64,000 nt of DNA from Syngnathus acus (taxonomy: Eukaryota > Chordata > Actinopteri > Syngnathiformes > Syngnathidae): contig NC_051094.1 of the NCBI RefSeq assembly GCF_901709675.1, positions 15,202,501 through 15,266,500 on the forward strand, given 5' to 3'. Made by a program: the position numbers and the translations under genes. Positions 44,235 to 56,839 of the stretch are shown one piece after another (position 1 is the first letter of the stretch; the number at the start of each line of letters is the position of its first letter). The notes below the pieces were generated by a model. The model saw only the letters and a list, made by a program, of their open reading frames with translations, did not search any database and was not told the origin of the DNA.

Positions 44235-47196
44235 GTTTTTACCCAATTTTTGGGCGTCCCGAGATCGCTTGGAAAAAAAACATAATAATTTAGAAATGTG
44301 TGAGTTTCCAGACCTATTACTTAGAGTAAGTGTCAATGTTCAGCCAAATCCTTCCAAAATACAGTAATCCCTCATTTATCGCGGATAATTGGTTCCAAGA
44401 CCACCCGCAATAGGTGAAAATCCACGAAGTAGTCACCCTCTCATTTTTAACATACGTCCCTTTTTTGTGTATCAATAAGTGTATATGAAACCATATAAGT
44501 GCCCGTTTCAGCCTGTAGTCTATATGTAGACGCTCCAATTTCCGCAGCTTCTGACGCCGTCAAATGACGACAAGCATTCGTGCCGATTGTATCCGGTTAT
44601 AACCAACCTTTGACCTGTCGAACCCGGAACCGCTGCCATTTTGCCAGTTTATGAGTCACGCATGCTAAGTGAGCGAAGCCGGACGATCGCGACTCACGAT
44701 GGAAGATGCAAAAAGGTGAGCTCCGGGAAATTATGATAGACTCGAGATAGCAGGGTGAAACTTTTAGGGAACAATTATCATATAATGGTTATTGACATAT
44801 GTGATTGCAGTGATGATTCGCCCTAACGTATTTCCTCTATGTATTGTTTTATGCGAAACATCTATACATAGACTATCCGCGTCTATGGGTACACAGTCGG
44901 CGATGGAGGTCTTCGATGCAATCGAAGATGAGGACGCAGTTGTGGATAAAATCTTTATTGCTCCACCCGTGGTCAGTTTCGAGTCTGACGAAGACACGGG
45001 CGAGGAAGACTGCGGAGGAACGTTCAATAATCTCTCGGGACGGCAGCTTAGCGCTCCCGCCGTGGTGGTCCTCGCCGACGGACGTGTGATCGGAGATGAT
45101 GATGATGGCGACACTGAGGAAGAAGAGGAGCCCCAACAGGCCTCCACCTCAAAGAAACGCTCGCAGAAAGATGCGTTGGACTACAATTGGACCAACAGTA
45201 AAACGCGCCTGACAAAATTCCCGGACGCCAGGCCTCTCGCCGTCCCCACAATTTTGGTTGGAAAGAGCGCAGTTCAGAAGCTGGACTTCTTCCTTTCCGA
45301 TGTATATCCTCACCTTGTTCGCGAGACCATCAAGTATGCGGCGGTGACTGACTCCAACTTCCAGCTCACCATCGGAGAATTGAAGCGCGTGGTGGGGATC
45401 TTGCTGCTCTCGGGTTACCACCAGCTCCCCAGTCGCCGACACTACTGGAACACAGATGAAGATCTCCATTGCGCCCTCGTCGCTGGGGCCATGTCACGCA
45501 ACAGGTTCGAGGAGATCATCCGCTACATTCACTGTGCCGACAACACGCGCCAGAACAGCAGCGACCGGATGACAAAGCTGCGTCCCATGATGGACATCCT
45601 CAACGCTCGGTTCGGGGAGGCGTATCCAATGGACTGCAATCTTGATCTGGACGAGGCAATGATTGAATACTTTGGAAGACACGGATGCAAGCAAGCAATC
45701 CGAAACAAGCCGGTGCGGTTCGGCTACAAGGCCTGGTGCCTGAACAGTGGGACCAACGGCTTCCTGCTCCACTTCGACATCTACCAGGGGGCGAGTGTAG
45801 ATGCCTCTGAAGTGGAACGCAAGTTCGGCAAGGGCGGTGGCACGCTCCTTCGACTTCTGGACAACCTCCCCGATGCTGTGCGTGCACTTCCGCTACGCAT
45901 CTACATAGACAACTACTTCACCGGCCTCCCGCTAGTTGCAGAGCTGCGCAGGCGGGGCTACGCTTGCACGGGGACGATCCGAGAAAACCGCATCCCGCGC
46001 TCTTGCCCGATCACAGATCAGAAGGCTATGAAGAGGAAGCCGCGTGGTGCCGTGTCTGTCGTGTACGACACGGCAAACAAGATTGCGCTCACTCGGTGGA
46101 AGGATAACGCCGTGGTCACCATCGCCTCCACCCTCGCCGCTGAGCATCCTCTGCAGAAGGTGTCACGCTGGTCAAGGCAGGAGAAGAAGAAGGTGGCAGT
46201 GGACCAGCCATTTGTTGTCCAGCTGTACAACCGCAGCATGGGCGGCACGGACCGCGCCGACCAGAGCATCGAGCTCTACCGCATCAACATGCGCCGGAAG
46301 AAGTGGTGGTGGCCGATATTCACCTGGATGCTGGACGCGGCCGTCTTCAATGCATGGGTGCTGCACCGGCTGGATGAGCACGGCGGGATGTCTCTGCTGG
46401 AGTTCCGACGCGAGGTGGCCCGAACTCTGGTTGCAGCACCAGGCGCCACTCGAGCTCGGAGATCGGGCAGACCGCGCGTGTGCGCAGTTGCCGATGACTC
46501 CCGCTTCGACACCGTGGAGCACTGGCCGGAAGTGGCGGCGCAAGGCCGAAAGTGCGCACTGCCGACTTGCAAGTCGCGTCCGTCCAGTGCGTGCTCCAAG
46601 TGCCGCGTGGCACTGTGCACTGTGAAGTGTTTCCGTGCTCACCGCCAGCCGGAATAAAATGTGTGAGAAGCACTGGTCGCGTGATCCGTTTTCTGACCGG
46701 AAGTGGCGGCGCAAGGCTGAACATCATCACTGCTGAGTTACAGTTTATATCTGCGTTTATGGTACCGCAAGTTTGAAAGTTTGTTGTTGAAAGTTTGTTG
46801 CAAATAAATACGGCTATGAAAGCCACTTGTGTTCATAGAAACTTTGGCATTTTCTTACGGCTGGTCCCCATACCCTGGGGATGACGGCCGCCGTTGCACA
46901 TGCACGCCCATTGAAAATTGTGGAAATGGTCCCTTTCATGTTGCAGACAGCTGTTACGTGTAAAACACAACTATCTCTGAACATTCAAATAAATTACATC
47001 ACGTTACACTTGCAAATCGTCAGAATGCTCCGATTTTTGTGCACGTATCAGCACATAGTCTATATATAGATGCCGCATATTTCGTATACGCGACGTCATA
47101 ACCAAAAAAGCGCGGCATATTCGTACTTAGGGACACCTAAGGACCCAAAAAATATGCACCTTTTTAGAAATAACAATTTGGGCAGAAACGGGTTAA
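44224..47196 (+). mobile_element. piggyBac element, probably full length
   Basis: TTAA lies at 44224-44227 and 47193-47196, the obligatory piggyBac target. Reading inward, the right end gives CCCGTTTCTGCCCAAATTG and the left end, after seven extra bases, gives AGTTTTTACCCAATTTTTG, which align at most positions. The total of about 2.97 kb and one central transposase frame fit the family. The right end is directly followed by a Ty3/gypsy integrase fragment. The left terminus assignment is inference. Confidence 0.6.
44792..46657 (+). CDS. piggyBac transposase, uninterrupted 621-codon frame
   Basis: The start is uncertain: the frame opens with Met at 44792, but Met at 44885 or 44903 (MEVFDAIEDEDAV), just before an acidic N-terminus, is more likely. 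The DDE-type core is clear: D287 in DLDEAMIEYFGRH, D373 in RIYIDNYFTG and D487 in MGGTDRADQ correspond to the three catalytic aspartates of piggyBac. The C-terminus (588-618) is a cysteine-rich zinc-binding domain, CALPTC..SACSKC..ALCTVKC. The enzyme excises and reinserts the element at TTAA sites in the nucleus. Length, catalytic residues and the cysteine-rich domain are all as expected for an active enzyme. AATAAA overlaps the stop codon (46655-46661) and occurs again at 46804. It is oriented against unc5d, inside its intron 1. Confidence 0.93.
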   Translation: MTYVIAVMIRPNVFPLCIVLCETSIHRLSASMGTQSAMEVFDAIEDEDAVVDKIFIAPPVVSFESDEDTGEEDCGGTFNNLSGRQLSAPAVVVLADGRVIGDDDDGDTEEEEEPQQASTSKKRSQKDALDYNWTNSKTRLTKFPDARPLAVPTILVGKSAVQKLDFFLSDVYPHLVRETIKYAAVTDSNFQLTIGELKRVVGILLLSGYHQLPSRRHYWNTDEDLHCALVAGAMSRNRFEEIIRYIHCADNTRQNSSDRMTKLRPMMDILNARFGEAYPMDCNLDLDEAMIEYFGRHGCKQAIRNKPVRFGYKAWCLNSGTNGFLLHFDIYQGASVDASEVERKFGKGGGTLLRLLDNLPDAVRALPLRIYIDNYFTGLPLVAELRRRGYACTGTIRENRIPRSCPITDQKAMKRKPRGAVSVVYDTANKIALTRWKDNAVVTIASTLAAEHPLQKVSRWSRQEKKKVAVDQPFVVQLYNRSMGGTDRADQSIELYRINMRRKKWWWPIFTWMLDAAVFNAWVLHRLDEHGGMSLLEFRREVARTLVAAPGATRARRSGRPRVCAVADDSRFDTVEHWPEVAAQGRKCALPTCKSRPSSACSKCRVALCTVKCFRAHRQPE

Positions 47197-47271
47197 CAAG
47201 CCCATGCCACACTCCTTCCAGACGCTAACCTTGCACGCACTCACAGACAGTTTTCATTGGCCTTTTAGGTG

Positions 47272-47517
47272 GAGTTTTGCCGCCTCCTGGGAACCACGGC
47301 AAGCCTCACTTCTGGGTTCCACCCAAAGTCCAACAGGCAGGTCGAACGACTTAACCAAGAACTGGGTAAGTCTCTCTGCTGCATGTCTGCCAATAACTAG
47401 CGCGGATGGGCCCAACAACTGCCTTTGGTGGAATACGCGCACAACGTGCTCCCGAGCTCTGCCATGGGCTTGTCCCCGTTCCAGTGTGTGTTTGGATACC
47501 AACCGCCACTGTTTGAC
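47272..47517 (+). pseudogene. Ty3/gypsy integrase fragment
   Basis: This 82-codon stretch reads [35 protein letters not shown], one in-frame stop, then [20 protein letters not shown] and [16 protein letters not shown]. This is the C-terminal part of the integrase catalytic core: the glutamate-bearing helix (Q.ERLNQEL) and the GLSPF..V.GYQPP motif. Flanking gag, protease and RT are absent. It lies directly beside the right end of the piggyBac element. Confidence 0.85.
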
Positions 47518-48196
47518 AATTTTTTTTTTTTTGAATTTTTTAAAATGAATTTATAGCTGATTACAGAACTGTCTGAATTATGCACTCAATGGAATTGAAT
47601 GCATGTCAGTGATGAATGTAATATGATGGCAATTTTGCAAAACGTTGACAATGCCATAAAACGGGATGTACCCGGGCAAAGTGAAATAGAGTTTTTCCCT
47701 GCGGGGAGGCAGTCTTTCTGTATCCATCCATCACCACATGTGGCGTCTACCAATGATAGAAAATATCAAAAGCTCTTCTCTACACAATGGGCTTGTCCTG
47801 ACTGACTTCAATCTCTCTGTTATATGAAATATAAAGCATTTATTTCAAAATTGTCAGTTGTATGGTTTTATTGCATTCAATGACAATTGCATTGTGACAA
47901 TGTAAATTTAAGTTTTCAGTCACTTAAATGTCATACAGAGGCTGAGATCAACCGGAGTCAAATTCCCTGTTTGGCATGCACAAACTTGGTCAATAAAGCT
48001 GATTCTGTTTCTGATTAATGGTGACACCACGCCGTTGGTTCTCTTCTCTCATATAGAGAAACACTTGGATTTGTGTTGGATTTGACACTACATTTGTTGA
48101 GAGATGTAAAAAAATAAATACATAGTTAAATAAATAAATAATTAACATGCTGCTCTCTGTCAACACAATACATAGGGGGAATTTCAAGAGCAAATT
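47518..48196. other. unc5d intron 1 sequence; nothing recognised
   Basis: This is AT-rich, with poly-T at 47520-47532. No gene or known repeat recognised. Confidence 0.45.
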
Positions 48197-48204
48197 CTCT
48201 ATAG

Positions 48205-48528
48205 CACACAAACTCAAGGACAGATACGGCCCGTCACATCATTTTATGTGGCCCGCGAAGACAAATTGTGCATCAAATCCGTGTGTAATTACTAGAATTG
48301 CAAATTGTCTTCACTTTTAATAATATCTTTTTTTTTTTTTTTTATATTTGACCAGTTTTTACTCGTCTGATTTGAAAATGAGTTATTTGTCAGGTTTTTT
48401 TTGTAGCTTTTACTGTATATAATATGAGGTGCTCATACATTTATTTGGGTTGACAGTCATAATCACCCTCCGAAAGAAGCTATGACTACAATGCGGCCTG
48501 TGGAAAAAAAATGAGTTTGACACCCCTG
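48205..48528. mobile_element. hAT-type MITE with perfect 8-bp target duplication
   Basis: The right terminus is tgagtttgacacccctg, and the left has the decayed counterpart cacacaaactcaagg. CTCTATAG flanks both sides (48197-48204 and 48529-48536). The interior has tgtggcccgcgaagacaaat and caatgcggcctgtgg blocks shared with 14829-15148 and 51058-51352. Confidence 0.9.
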
Positions 48529-48536
48529 CTCTATAG

Positions 48537-51049
48537 CATCTAGGGTTGCCAATTGCACTGCTCTATAGTGCACTATGTCATTATGCCCATATTGCTATTT
48601 GTAAAGTATTTTGTATTTCATGTTGCATGATTGCATCGCAATGAAATTCTAGTTAATGAACTTCTTCATTGACAATCAAGCCAATTCTGATTCTGGTAAA
48701 AAAATCCTTCCAAATGAGTCAGCCTTTACATAAAGTAGCATGTAGAATATAAACACATATGATGACATACAAATGATAACATACAAATCATAAATGTATA
48801 AAACGTTTTGATCCCTTGTATAGACTTCAGCAACTTAGGCACATTTTAGACAAATGGTGTGCATTTGAGAGGAGAGTCCACATGTTGTGCATCAAATGGT
48901 TAATATGATCTTTAAAATTTGTCAATTAATGCAGAATTCTTCCATTGCATTTTTATTTGCACCTTCACTTTCATGTCCAATTTTTCATATGTTCTCTGTG
49001 CCACTGCCTTTGAATTAATGATTCTAAAGTGAGGATACTGCTGCTGGAAGTGAAGCCTGCAAGGTGTCTATTATTCAGTAGTATCTGTCATGGTCACAGA
49101 GCTCCAGATAAAAAGAGATCCATGAGATAAAACTAGAACTGATTTGAGGTCAACTCACAACACAAAATCTGACGTATCATAAATGAAACGATGACAACAG
49201 CAGAAGACTGGACTTAAGTACTGATGACATTCGTTCTGTTAAAAAAAGTAGATGATGATTAAAATTCTTATGATGAAATTGTTATTGTTTACTTTTGTAA
49301 TTACTTAATGGTCCTAGGTGCAATATGGTGACTGTAAATTGCCTGAGTGAAATAATATAGCATTCTACAGCACTATCACTCAAATGTAGAAATATTTTTT
49401 ATTCTGTGAGGATTGCATCAGATGAGGAGAAAATGAATACATTGAATACACAGTATAGCATTTATTATTTACAAAATGCTTCTAAATAAAAGTGAATTTG
49501 TTCCACAGGAGATGAATGTGGTGATGAATTTTAAACGTTTGTGCTATTGTTGATAACGGCATGGAAACTCCCTCCCCCAGTGTTTCTATCGTGCAATCAA
49601 CTATAATTGCCTTCATGATGAATAAAAAAGCAGGTGTGACACTGCCAAGCCCGCGGTGCACATGCTGCCCTTTTCTCCACACTGAACAACAACTAATGAT
49701 GCACCATGTCCTGTCAGATTCAAAGGTAGAGGATAATTGGAACAAGGTGGCAATGTACGCTCCATAAACCTGCAATGTCCTGTCGGCTGCTGGATACTCA
49801 TAAATATCATTCTTAATGAAGGAAGTGATTGTGACGCCAATAACTCACTTATTTCCTCATTACACTGATTAATTTTAACACTGGCTCTAAAATGCTCCCT
49901 CACCCTATCAACCGCCAGTCCCAGGTTTCCACCTGACTTAACACGGGCGGGGTGTGCAGTGGACCTGCAGCTGATGAATGCACCGTGTTAAATCTGCATA
50001 CAGGGACACAGGCGACATGGCAAGTGGCTGACAAAGCCGGGGAGTCAGGGGACCATGTAGGAACAAAACTGATTCAAATCAACACTCATTTATCATGCCA
50101 GGTCAACACGGACTGAGCTAGTACTTGCTTGAGTGATGGAGTGTGCACTCAGAGTATTCAAAAACTATCTCTGGACATTCATGTGCCAGCCAAACACACC
50201 AAAGACTTAAAACAATGACAGTGATTGGATGTTGCATAGAGAAACAATCAATATGGAAAAGGTTTTATGCTTTTTTGTGCCCAGGTGAAAATGTTTGTGA
50301 ATATTCCTGGTTGACATTTTAGTGGTTGACCATCTCAAACATGTGTTAAAAGTGACAAAAGTTTTTTAAAAAAAATCATAATATAATGAAGGATCAATAA
50401 TCGGAAAAAAGTGCATCTACCTTTATTTAGGTAATTATGCAAACCCAAAATCTTCAACCTATCCAGCAACCCATCCACACTAGAAAGACAGTACCCACGC
50501 AAGTAGAAGGACAACCAGCAAACATTTTAAACCTTCCTAGCCCCCCCACGATTTTGAGCATGTAATTTTGATTACAGAAGATAATATGTGATTGGTAGAC
50601 CATTATTTACAGCAGATCCTCAGTGTCTTAATGTCTGTAATGTGTTTTCATCAAAATACCCCGAGTGAACATTTATAATATACTTTACACACCTAATTTC
50701 TTGTCGGACTGAAATTTTACCCAGTCTCATCAAAGTGAGCCAGCCCTTAAATCCCCACCCCATGTACTGCTGGGCCAACGTCAAGTCCTGCTCTCATTAA
50801 CATGACAATAGGGGTCAGGGCTTAACCTTTCTGATTATAAGCATTTCATCTCACCAACAGGAGTTCTCTGCAGCTGTCTGTTTGCTTCTACTTATGAAAG
50901 CCAAACCCAAAGAATAAAATAATCCTTCTTACCTGAGGTAAGAACTAATACTGGTAGCTCATGCTAATCTGTTCATACAACAAAAGTCAATGTAGCCCTG
51001 TATACGTATCTTTTCGTGCCAAGTTAAAAGCCAACCCTAGCTACTTTCA
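48537..51049. other. unc5d intron 1 sequence; low-copy, nothing recognised
   Basis: This is AT-rich with no recognisable repeat or exon. The open frames around 49482-49903 overlap on both strands and show no domain. Confidence 0.5.
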
Positions 51050-51057
51050 CCATATGC

Positions 51058-51352
51058 CACAGGTGTCAAACTCAAGGCCCAGGGGGCAGATAGGGCCCGC
51101 CACATCATTTTATGTGGCCCGCGAAGACAAATTGTGCATCAAATTTGTGTCATTACTAGAATTGCAAATTGTCTTCACTTTTAATAATATCTTTTCTTTT
51201 AAATATTTGACCAGTTTTTACTTGTCTGATTTGAAAAAGTTATTTGTCAGTTTGTTTTGTAGCTTTTACTGTATATAATATGAGGTGCTCATACATTTAT
51301 TTGGGTTGACAGTTATAATGGCCCTCCGAAAGAAGCTATGACTACAATGCGG
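51058..51352. mobile_element. hAT-type MITE lacking its right terminal repeat
   Basis: The left terminus cacaggtgtcaaactcaagg is intact and the body matches 48205-48528, but the sequence ends at gactacaatgcgg without the gagtttgacacccctg end. CCATATGC nevertheless flanks it on both sides (51050-51057 and 51353-51360). Confidence 0.85.
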
Positions 51353-51360
51353 CCATATGC

Positions 51361-54300
51361 AATTGCCCACCTATTGCCCTTTTATGTATCGCATCATTAA
51401 GCGTCCCAATATAAATTTGCAACCATTCTTTTTTTTAAACTAATAACAGTAACTAACAGGTAACCATCTGGCACTGGAATGCCTAAAAAATTCAACAGAC
51501 TCCTGCTATGAGATTTAGAACTGGCCTCAACATATCTCACCTTAAAGAAAAAATGGACAGTGGTCAAGCTTTTGAAAATTTGAGTTGACAGCACAATACT
51601 TCTTACCTAATCAGTCATGCTACTGGCTATTACTATTTTATTGAGCTGCTCAACAGCCGTAGTCCTTTGAAACCACAAATTCATCCTCTCACATCCATAA
51701 AACCGCTGGGGATCACTCATGGATTTTTAGTGGAGCTGAAATAGGCAGAGGGCAAGGATGAGGAGCATCAGCAGTATGAGTATTGGCTTTACACGATGAG
51801 CACGCTCTCAGCATTTCAGCAGGAGTCCATCTTATTTGAAAGGCAAGGAGTCAGGAGATGTCAGACTAATCCTTGACACCGAAGTAGAGAGAGCAGCTGA
51901 GCAAAAGTTCAGCAGAAGTCCCTGTACAATACCGACCGCTGAGTGAACCGAAGAATATACTAATCTACCTGAAGACGGTCTCAATAATAATCCCAGAAAC
52001 TCACACATACAATACTGTGCATTCACTAAAATCAATCCAATGTTTGTCAACTAGCTATTCCAAAACTTTCTTTGAAACCTATGCAGTGTCATAATGGCGA
52101 AACGTCCGTCTCCATTTTTAAACCAAGTTTAAATGACCAATGATACAAACAGATATATAAGCAATTATGCAAATTATTATGGATATGAGCTTGAACAAAT
52201 GTAGTGGGTGACATACAGCATATAATGTAAATAAGAGTTTATAGACAATAAAACTACACATTCAATTACAAGGTAGGGCACCAGAAAAAGGAAGGAAGGA
52301 AGCCTTGGTGTGATTGCATTTTTGAACAATTATAATATAGGCACAGGCAGATAAATTTGCCAATAAGGATTTCAAACTCCTGTACATGGAAGTACGTCTA
52401 ACAAGGAGCTTGAGGTGATTTTTTTTTATTATTGCTGATATCTATGTCAAATTTAGGTTTGAATGCATGACGGTCAAGCATCGTCCAAGAATGGGTGGTG
52501 TCTGACAGTCTTCTATACTCTCAACACTAAATCTGACCCATGGACCAGGAAGGAGCCCTCATCAAACATTGTTATCACCGCAAGATTAAAACCTTTGTCA
52601 AACTATCCATTAACTTCCAGGCAATGTATAAATGCAAATGAATAATGGACAGGATTAAAAGTAAATATGGAGATGTCATTGTTTTTGTTGGTGAAAATGA
52701 GATCATTCCGTCAAAATTAGATCATTCATTCATTCATCCTTCCATCATTCATTAGATTTTGTTTTTGTGTCTGTAAGGACCTGAAAAGGCAGTCACATTT
52801 TCAAGTCTCACAAAAGGTTTCAATTGTGCAATTAAAATGTTTCATTTTCAATTGAACCAAGCAATAACTAACAGGAAACCCTGTGGTTTGAGGTTGTTGA
52901 TGATGATGATGATGACGACGACAACGACGACGATAATAGAACTTTATTTATCCCACAGCGGTAACATTTACTTGCCAATTTTCAGTTTTTTTTTGTGGCA
53001 ATATTAGCCTGTTGGTAAAGGGTCAAGTCTCAATTGGTTGACACACTGTTTACAAGTTCGTAACATGATATTGGCAAGCAATATTCTAACTCACCAAATC
53101 TACACTGCAGTTAAGGCTCTTACATGGACTGTGATCAATTTTAAAAGGTTGAGCGGTATGGGAAGCAATTACATAGTGCGTATGTGTGTATGCGGCGGGG
53201 CTGCAGTTTGAGAGCTTGCCTCCCCAGTGATTACAGAGCAGAGATCTAGGACTTTGTCAGTTATAGGTTGTTTCTGTGAGATCGTCTTGTTACAGCAGAG
53301 GCCCTAGCAGCCTCACGGACCTGATTGACAGAGACAGCCTCTGACAGATATTGACAAGCTGCCGCACTTCCCAGAAAGGGCAACTGCGAAAGGGAAATTG
53401 AGAAAGAAGAGGGAGCAAATTCTCAACTCAAGGCTACTGTATTTCTACTTTGTCTCTTGACACTATGCCAACACTCATATGATTTGAAGGTCTTTCTTTT
53501 GAATTAGCGTCTATATCAGGTATGTGCAACTGGCAGCCAGTCAGCCACACTCACACCGACAGGGTAGCATCTGCCAATTGCATATGCGGAGGCAGAGGCC
53601 ATGTGAAATAGGTCCAATTCAAAGTAAATATGGATATTAATGCATTCTTATATAATAATATCATTATAAAAACTATAATATTATTGCTTTTCATTCAGAA
53701 AAAAAAAACACAGCTATAACTCTTCTCTAGCTTTAGGATGCATAAGAGGGTCCGAGTTCAAATTGGCCTTTTGGGAGTCATAGTATATACAGATATATAA
53801 ATTTATATCTGGCCCTTGACTTAATCAATAGCTACTCTCGTGCTGCATTCCAAATAATTTGATACATTTTTGGCGTGATAGCTGAACCGGAATGTGTTTG
53901 TCTGTACCTTTCAGACAAAATTCATCCAAGCTTTGAATTGTTTTAACTGAGCTGGTGCAGGTTGCTTTGTGGACATAATTAAGTATTTGGCAAAAACATG
54001 ACAGTGAAAAGTGCTTTCATCCCAAAGGGACAATCCAAGTCTTATACTTCACACTCCTGTCACGGCTGGTGGTTTTCTGTCTGTACCATTTCTGATACTG
54101 CAGCATTCAAGGAGCAACTTCAGCTCCACATCTGTCATTCCGCCAGTCCACAAAAGACAGTGAGACTGGGGAAAAGGTTTAAAAATGCCTGATTACAGTT
54201 TAGAAGGTGAAGGTGTGAAAGACGCAGAAGTCAATCATTGCTGGTCCGTATTGCAAAGTGGTCAGTAATGTCAGTAACACATTTAGTCAAAAGTTTCCAG

Positions 54301-54540
54301 CAACGACACTAATCTAATGTGTTAATTTTTCCAGTCAAGTAATTAGACTACAGTTATCCATTTACTTCAACTTGACAGTGGCATTTGCTACCAAAGGCAG
54401 CTGCAGTAAACCAGCTTGGGCACCTCTAATGTTGAGTTAAAATTAGTGGACTATGCAAGAACTTGGAAATGCACCAAATTGGTCATTATATTTAAAAAAG
54501 GGGCATTGGATATTTGAATTAGAATGTATTTGTTTTTCAT
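51361..54540. other. unc5d intron 1 sequence; low-copy
   Basis: A trinucleotide tract (GAT)n/(GAC)n is at 52884-52935, followed by actttatttatcccacagcg, which resembles the 3' region of a fish repeat I cannot name. No exon was recognised. Confidence 0.45.
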
Positions 54541-54660
54541 CGATATGAGCTGGAGATAAGCTCAGTCATGGTGTATCCTGTCTCTTGCCCAAAGTCAGCT
54601 GGGATAGGCGCCACCTCCCTCGTGACACGAGAGAGGATAAGCAGTATCGGGAATGGAGTC
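54541..54660 (+). mobile_element. SINE 3' fragment, degraded
   Basis: The fragment includes cccaaagtcagctgggatag and gagaggataagcagtatcgg, matching the 3' part of the tRNA-derived SINE family. The head is absent. Confidence 0.6.
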
Positions 54661-56839
54661 TGCAATTATTGCAAAACCTTTGTTCCTTAATAGCGAAATG
54701 AGCTTAAACGCCAGCACAGCAGTTGTTTGGGGAACTGTCTGTTGATGTTTGCAGTTATAATGGATTCTGATGGTTTGGTCGGTGAGCTGCAGACTCATCA
54801 GCATTACATTTTGATCTCATGTATAAACATGATGTGTCTGCTGTCTTAATCCTCACAGCACTGCTAAATCAATCTGCCCTTTATGAGACTTCAAGTCGGT
54901 GAGCCGATGCACTTGCTGAAAATACTGATGACACTGTTTTACATATTACAATAAAATCTATCTTCATCATGGATTGGTTCATATCGACTAAAGTTAGCTA
55001 ATATATACAAGCTTAGATAAGTAATTTGTGGTCAGTTGTAGACACATTTTCTTCCAAATAAACTTTGTTGTATGAGCTTCTGGAACAAATCAAATTATTT
55101 TACAGTTGGATGTTCTCTGATCAATGAGCTGAGACATTTGAAGCAAAAGATTGTAGCAAAATTAATTTGATTTTAATTTTGTTTATGCAACAGAGAGTAT
55201 GATGAGCATCTACTTGTCTACTTTAGTAGATGAGCATCTACAAGGGCAGAAAAAAATGCAGTTAGTTGTGTGCACATTTTTTGGATCTGGGCAACTCTAG
55301 ATTTCTTATGAAACAATGAATAGTATTACGTGCTGACAAAGACCTTTTCACTCATCAAAAAGCACTAAAAACCTGAGGCAGCAAATTTCGCTACATGACT
55401 AATCTGAATGTGTGTGACTAGTGTGAATACCCTTGAAGCGGAATTCGAAATGTATAGTGTGCAAACCACAAGTCATTTGAAAGGCAAAGTCAAACGGCGC
55501 CTGGGTTATTTTATGTTGTAATAAACGTCAGACATGCAATCAAAAAGCGATAATGAATGAGCTCAGTCAAACATGGAACAAAGATGGAAACACAATGCCA
55601 TTTAAACATAATTTTACGACACAATTACACAAATCCTTCAACACACTGATTGTGTGAGGTAGCACATCGAACATTTACGTTGAAACAAGTCGATGAAAAT
55701 GTTTTCTCAAGGGTGATGTTTTGTTGTCTCATATGTGATTTGAAACTCTAATATTACTGTAACGCAAAAAAAGCAAACTGACTGACAAGAACATTTTGAA
55801 CTGTAAAACTTTTGCGAATTCCTCAGCTAGGTATAGATGGTTGACTAACTTGAATTGTTTGACAGTTTAATAAGCGCACAGAAAGTATCTCATACATGTC
55901 TGTTAGTACCTCCATAAATTGAATTGGATTGAAAGAAATGACTGACCTAGACCTCCAGAGCAAGCTAACATATTAAATTATACCTTACACATTCTATTAA
56001 AGACCAGAAACTAATTAAAATAACAGTCTGAGCCAGCTTCAGTTTCACCTCATTTTCAATAACTACTACTCTACCTTACGTCTATTTTCCAAATGGTAAC
56101 TGTCAAACTTGCTGCCGACTCCCGATGTGAGCAAAGTGCTTTTGAGGTAAATTACATCTCAACAGATGAGGGCCACGCAGCAGGGACTGATTTATTTATG
56201 TGATGGCTGATGGGCCAATACAAGGTGTACTACAGGATTTGGGGGAACTTGAGTCTAAACTAAAGATGAGGTAGATCTGATTAAATATTTACATTATTTA
56301 ATTAAATGTATAACATTTAATGATGGAGAAGAACAGATATGTTTTTTGTAGCGTGCAGTTCAACTGGCATTCACATTTTAACAGACACAGATGAAACGCA
56401 TTTTGTCTTATAGCATTACCACATATCCGTGTCACCGTTAGTTTTAATTGGTAGAGTCAGAATGTTGTTATCCTGCAGCTAGTGGGACAAAAAGTCAAAA
56501 CAGAAATCTCGTACAGGGGTGGCATATGGGCTAAGGCGTATTCTGTTCACTTCTGGAGTGGATCTGGATAAATATGCATCTCAGTTAAGGTCTCTTTGCT
56601 TTAGGAGAGAAGAGAATGCAGGAGGACCAGCCCCACTGCATTGAATCAACAGAACAAGAATGGAACAGAATTTTTCAGCATTTCATAATTTTTCAATCAA
56701 GCAACTCAAGCAAGCAGCGCTTTATTTGTGTACAGCACAAGTCTGGCCGTGAACAGTAATCCAACTGTGCACAGTGTTGAGCTATACCAAGTGTTATTTT
56801 CACAGAGACATGCAGCTTGGTACTGTTAAAGTGTTTTTG
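54661..56839. other. unc5d intron 1 sequence; nothing recognised
   Basis: This is AT-rich, low-copy-looking intron with few open frames. No repeats or exons recognised. Confidence 0.5.

Noticed and set aside
44701-44811. Short first exon and intron for the piggyBac transposase (ATG at 44699, donor at 44716, acceptor near 44811)
   Set aside because: The splice phases do not join to the transposase frame, so an internal Met start is preferred.
46172-46714. Long minus-strand frames opposite the piggyBac transposase and the LINE RT
   Set aside because: Shadows of GC-rich coding sequence; no domains and no independent support.
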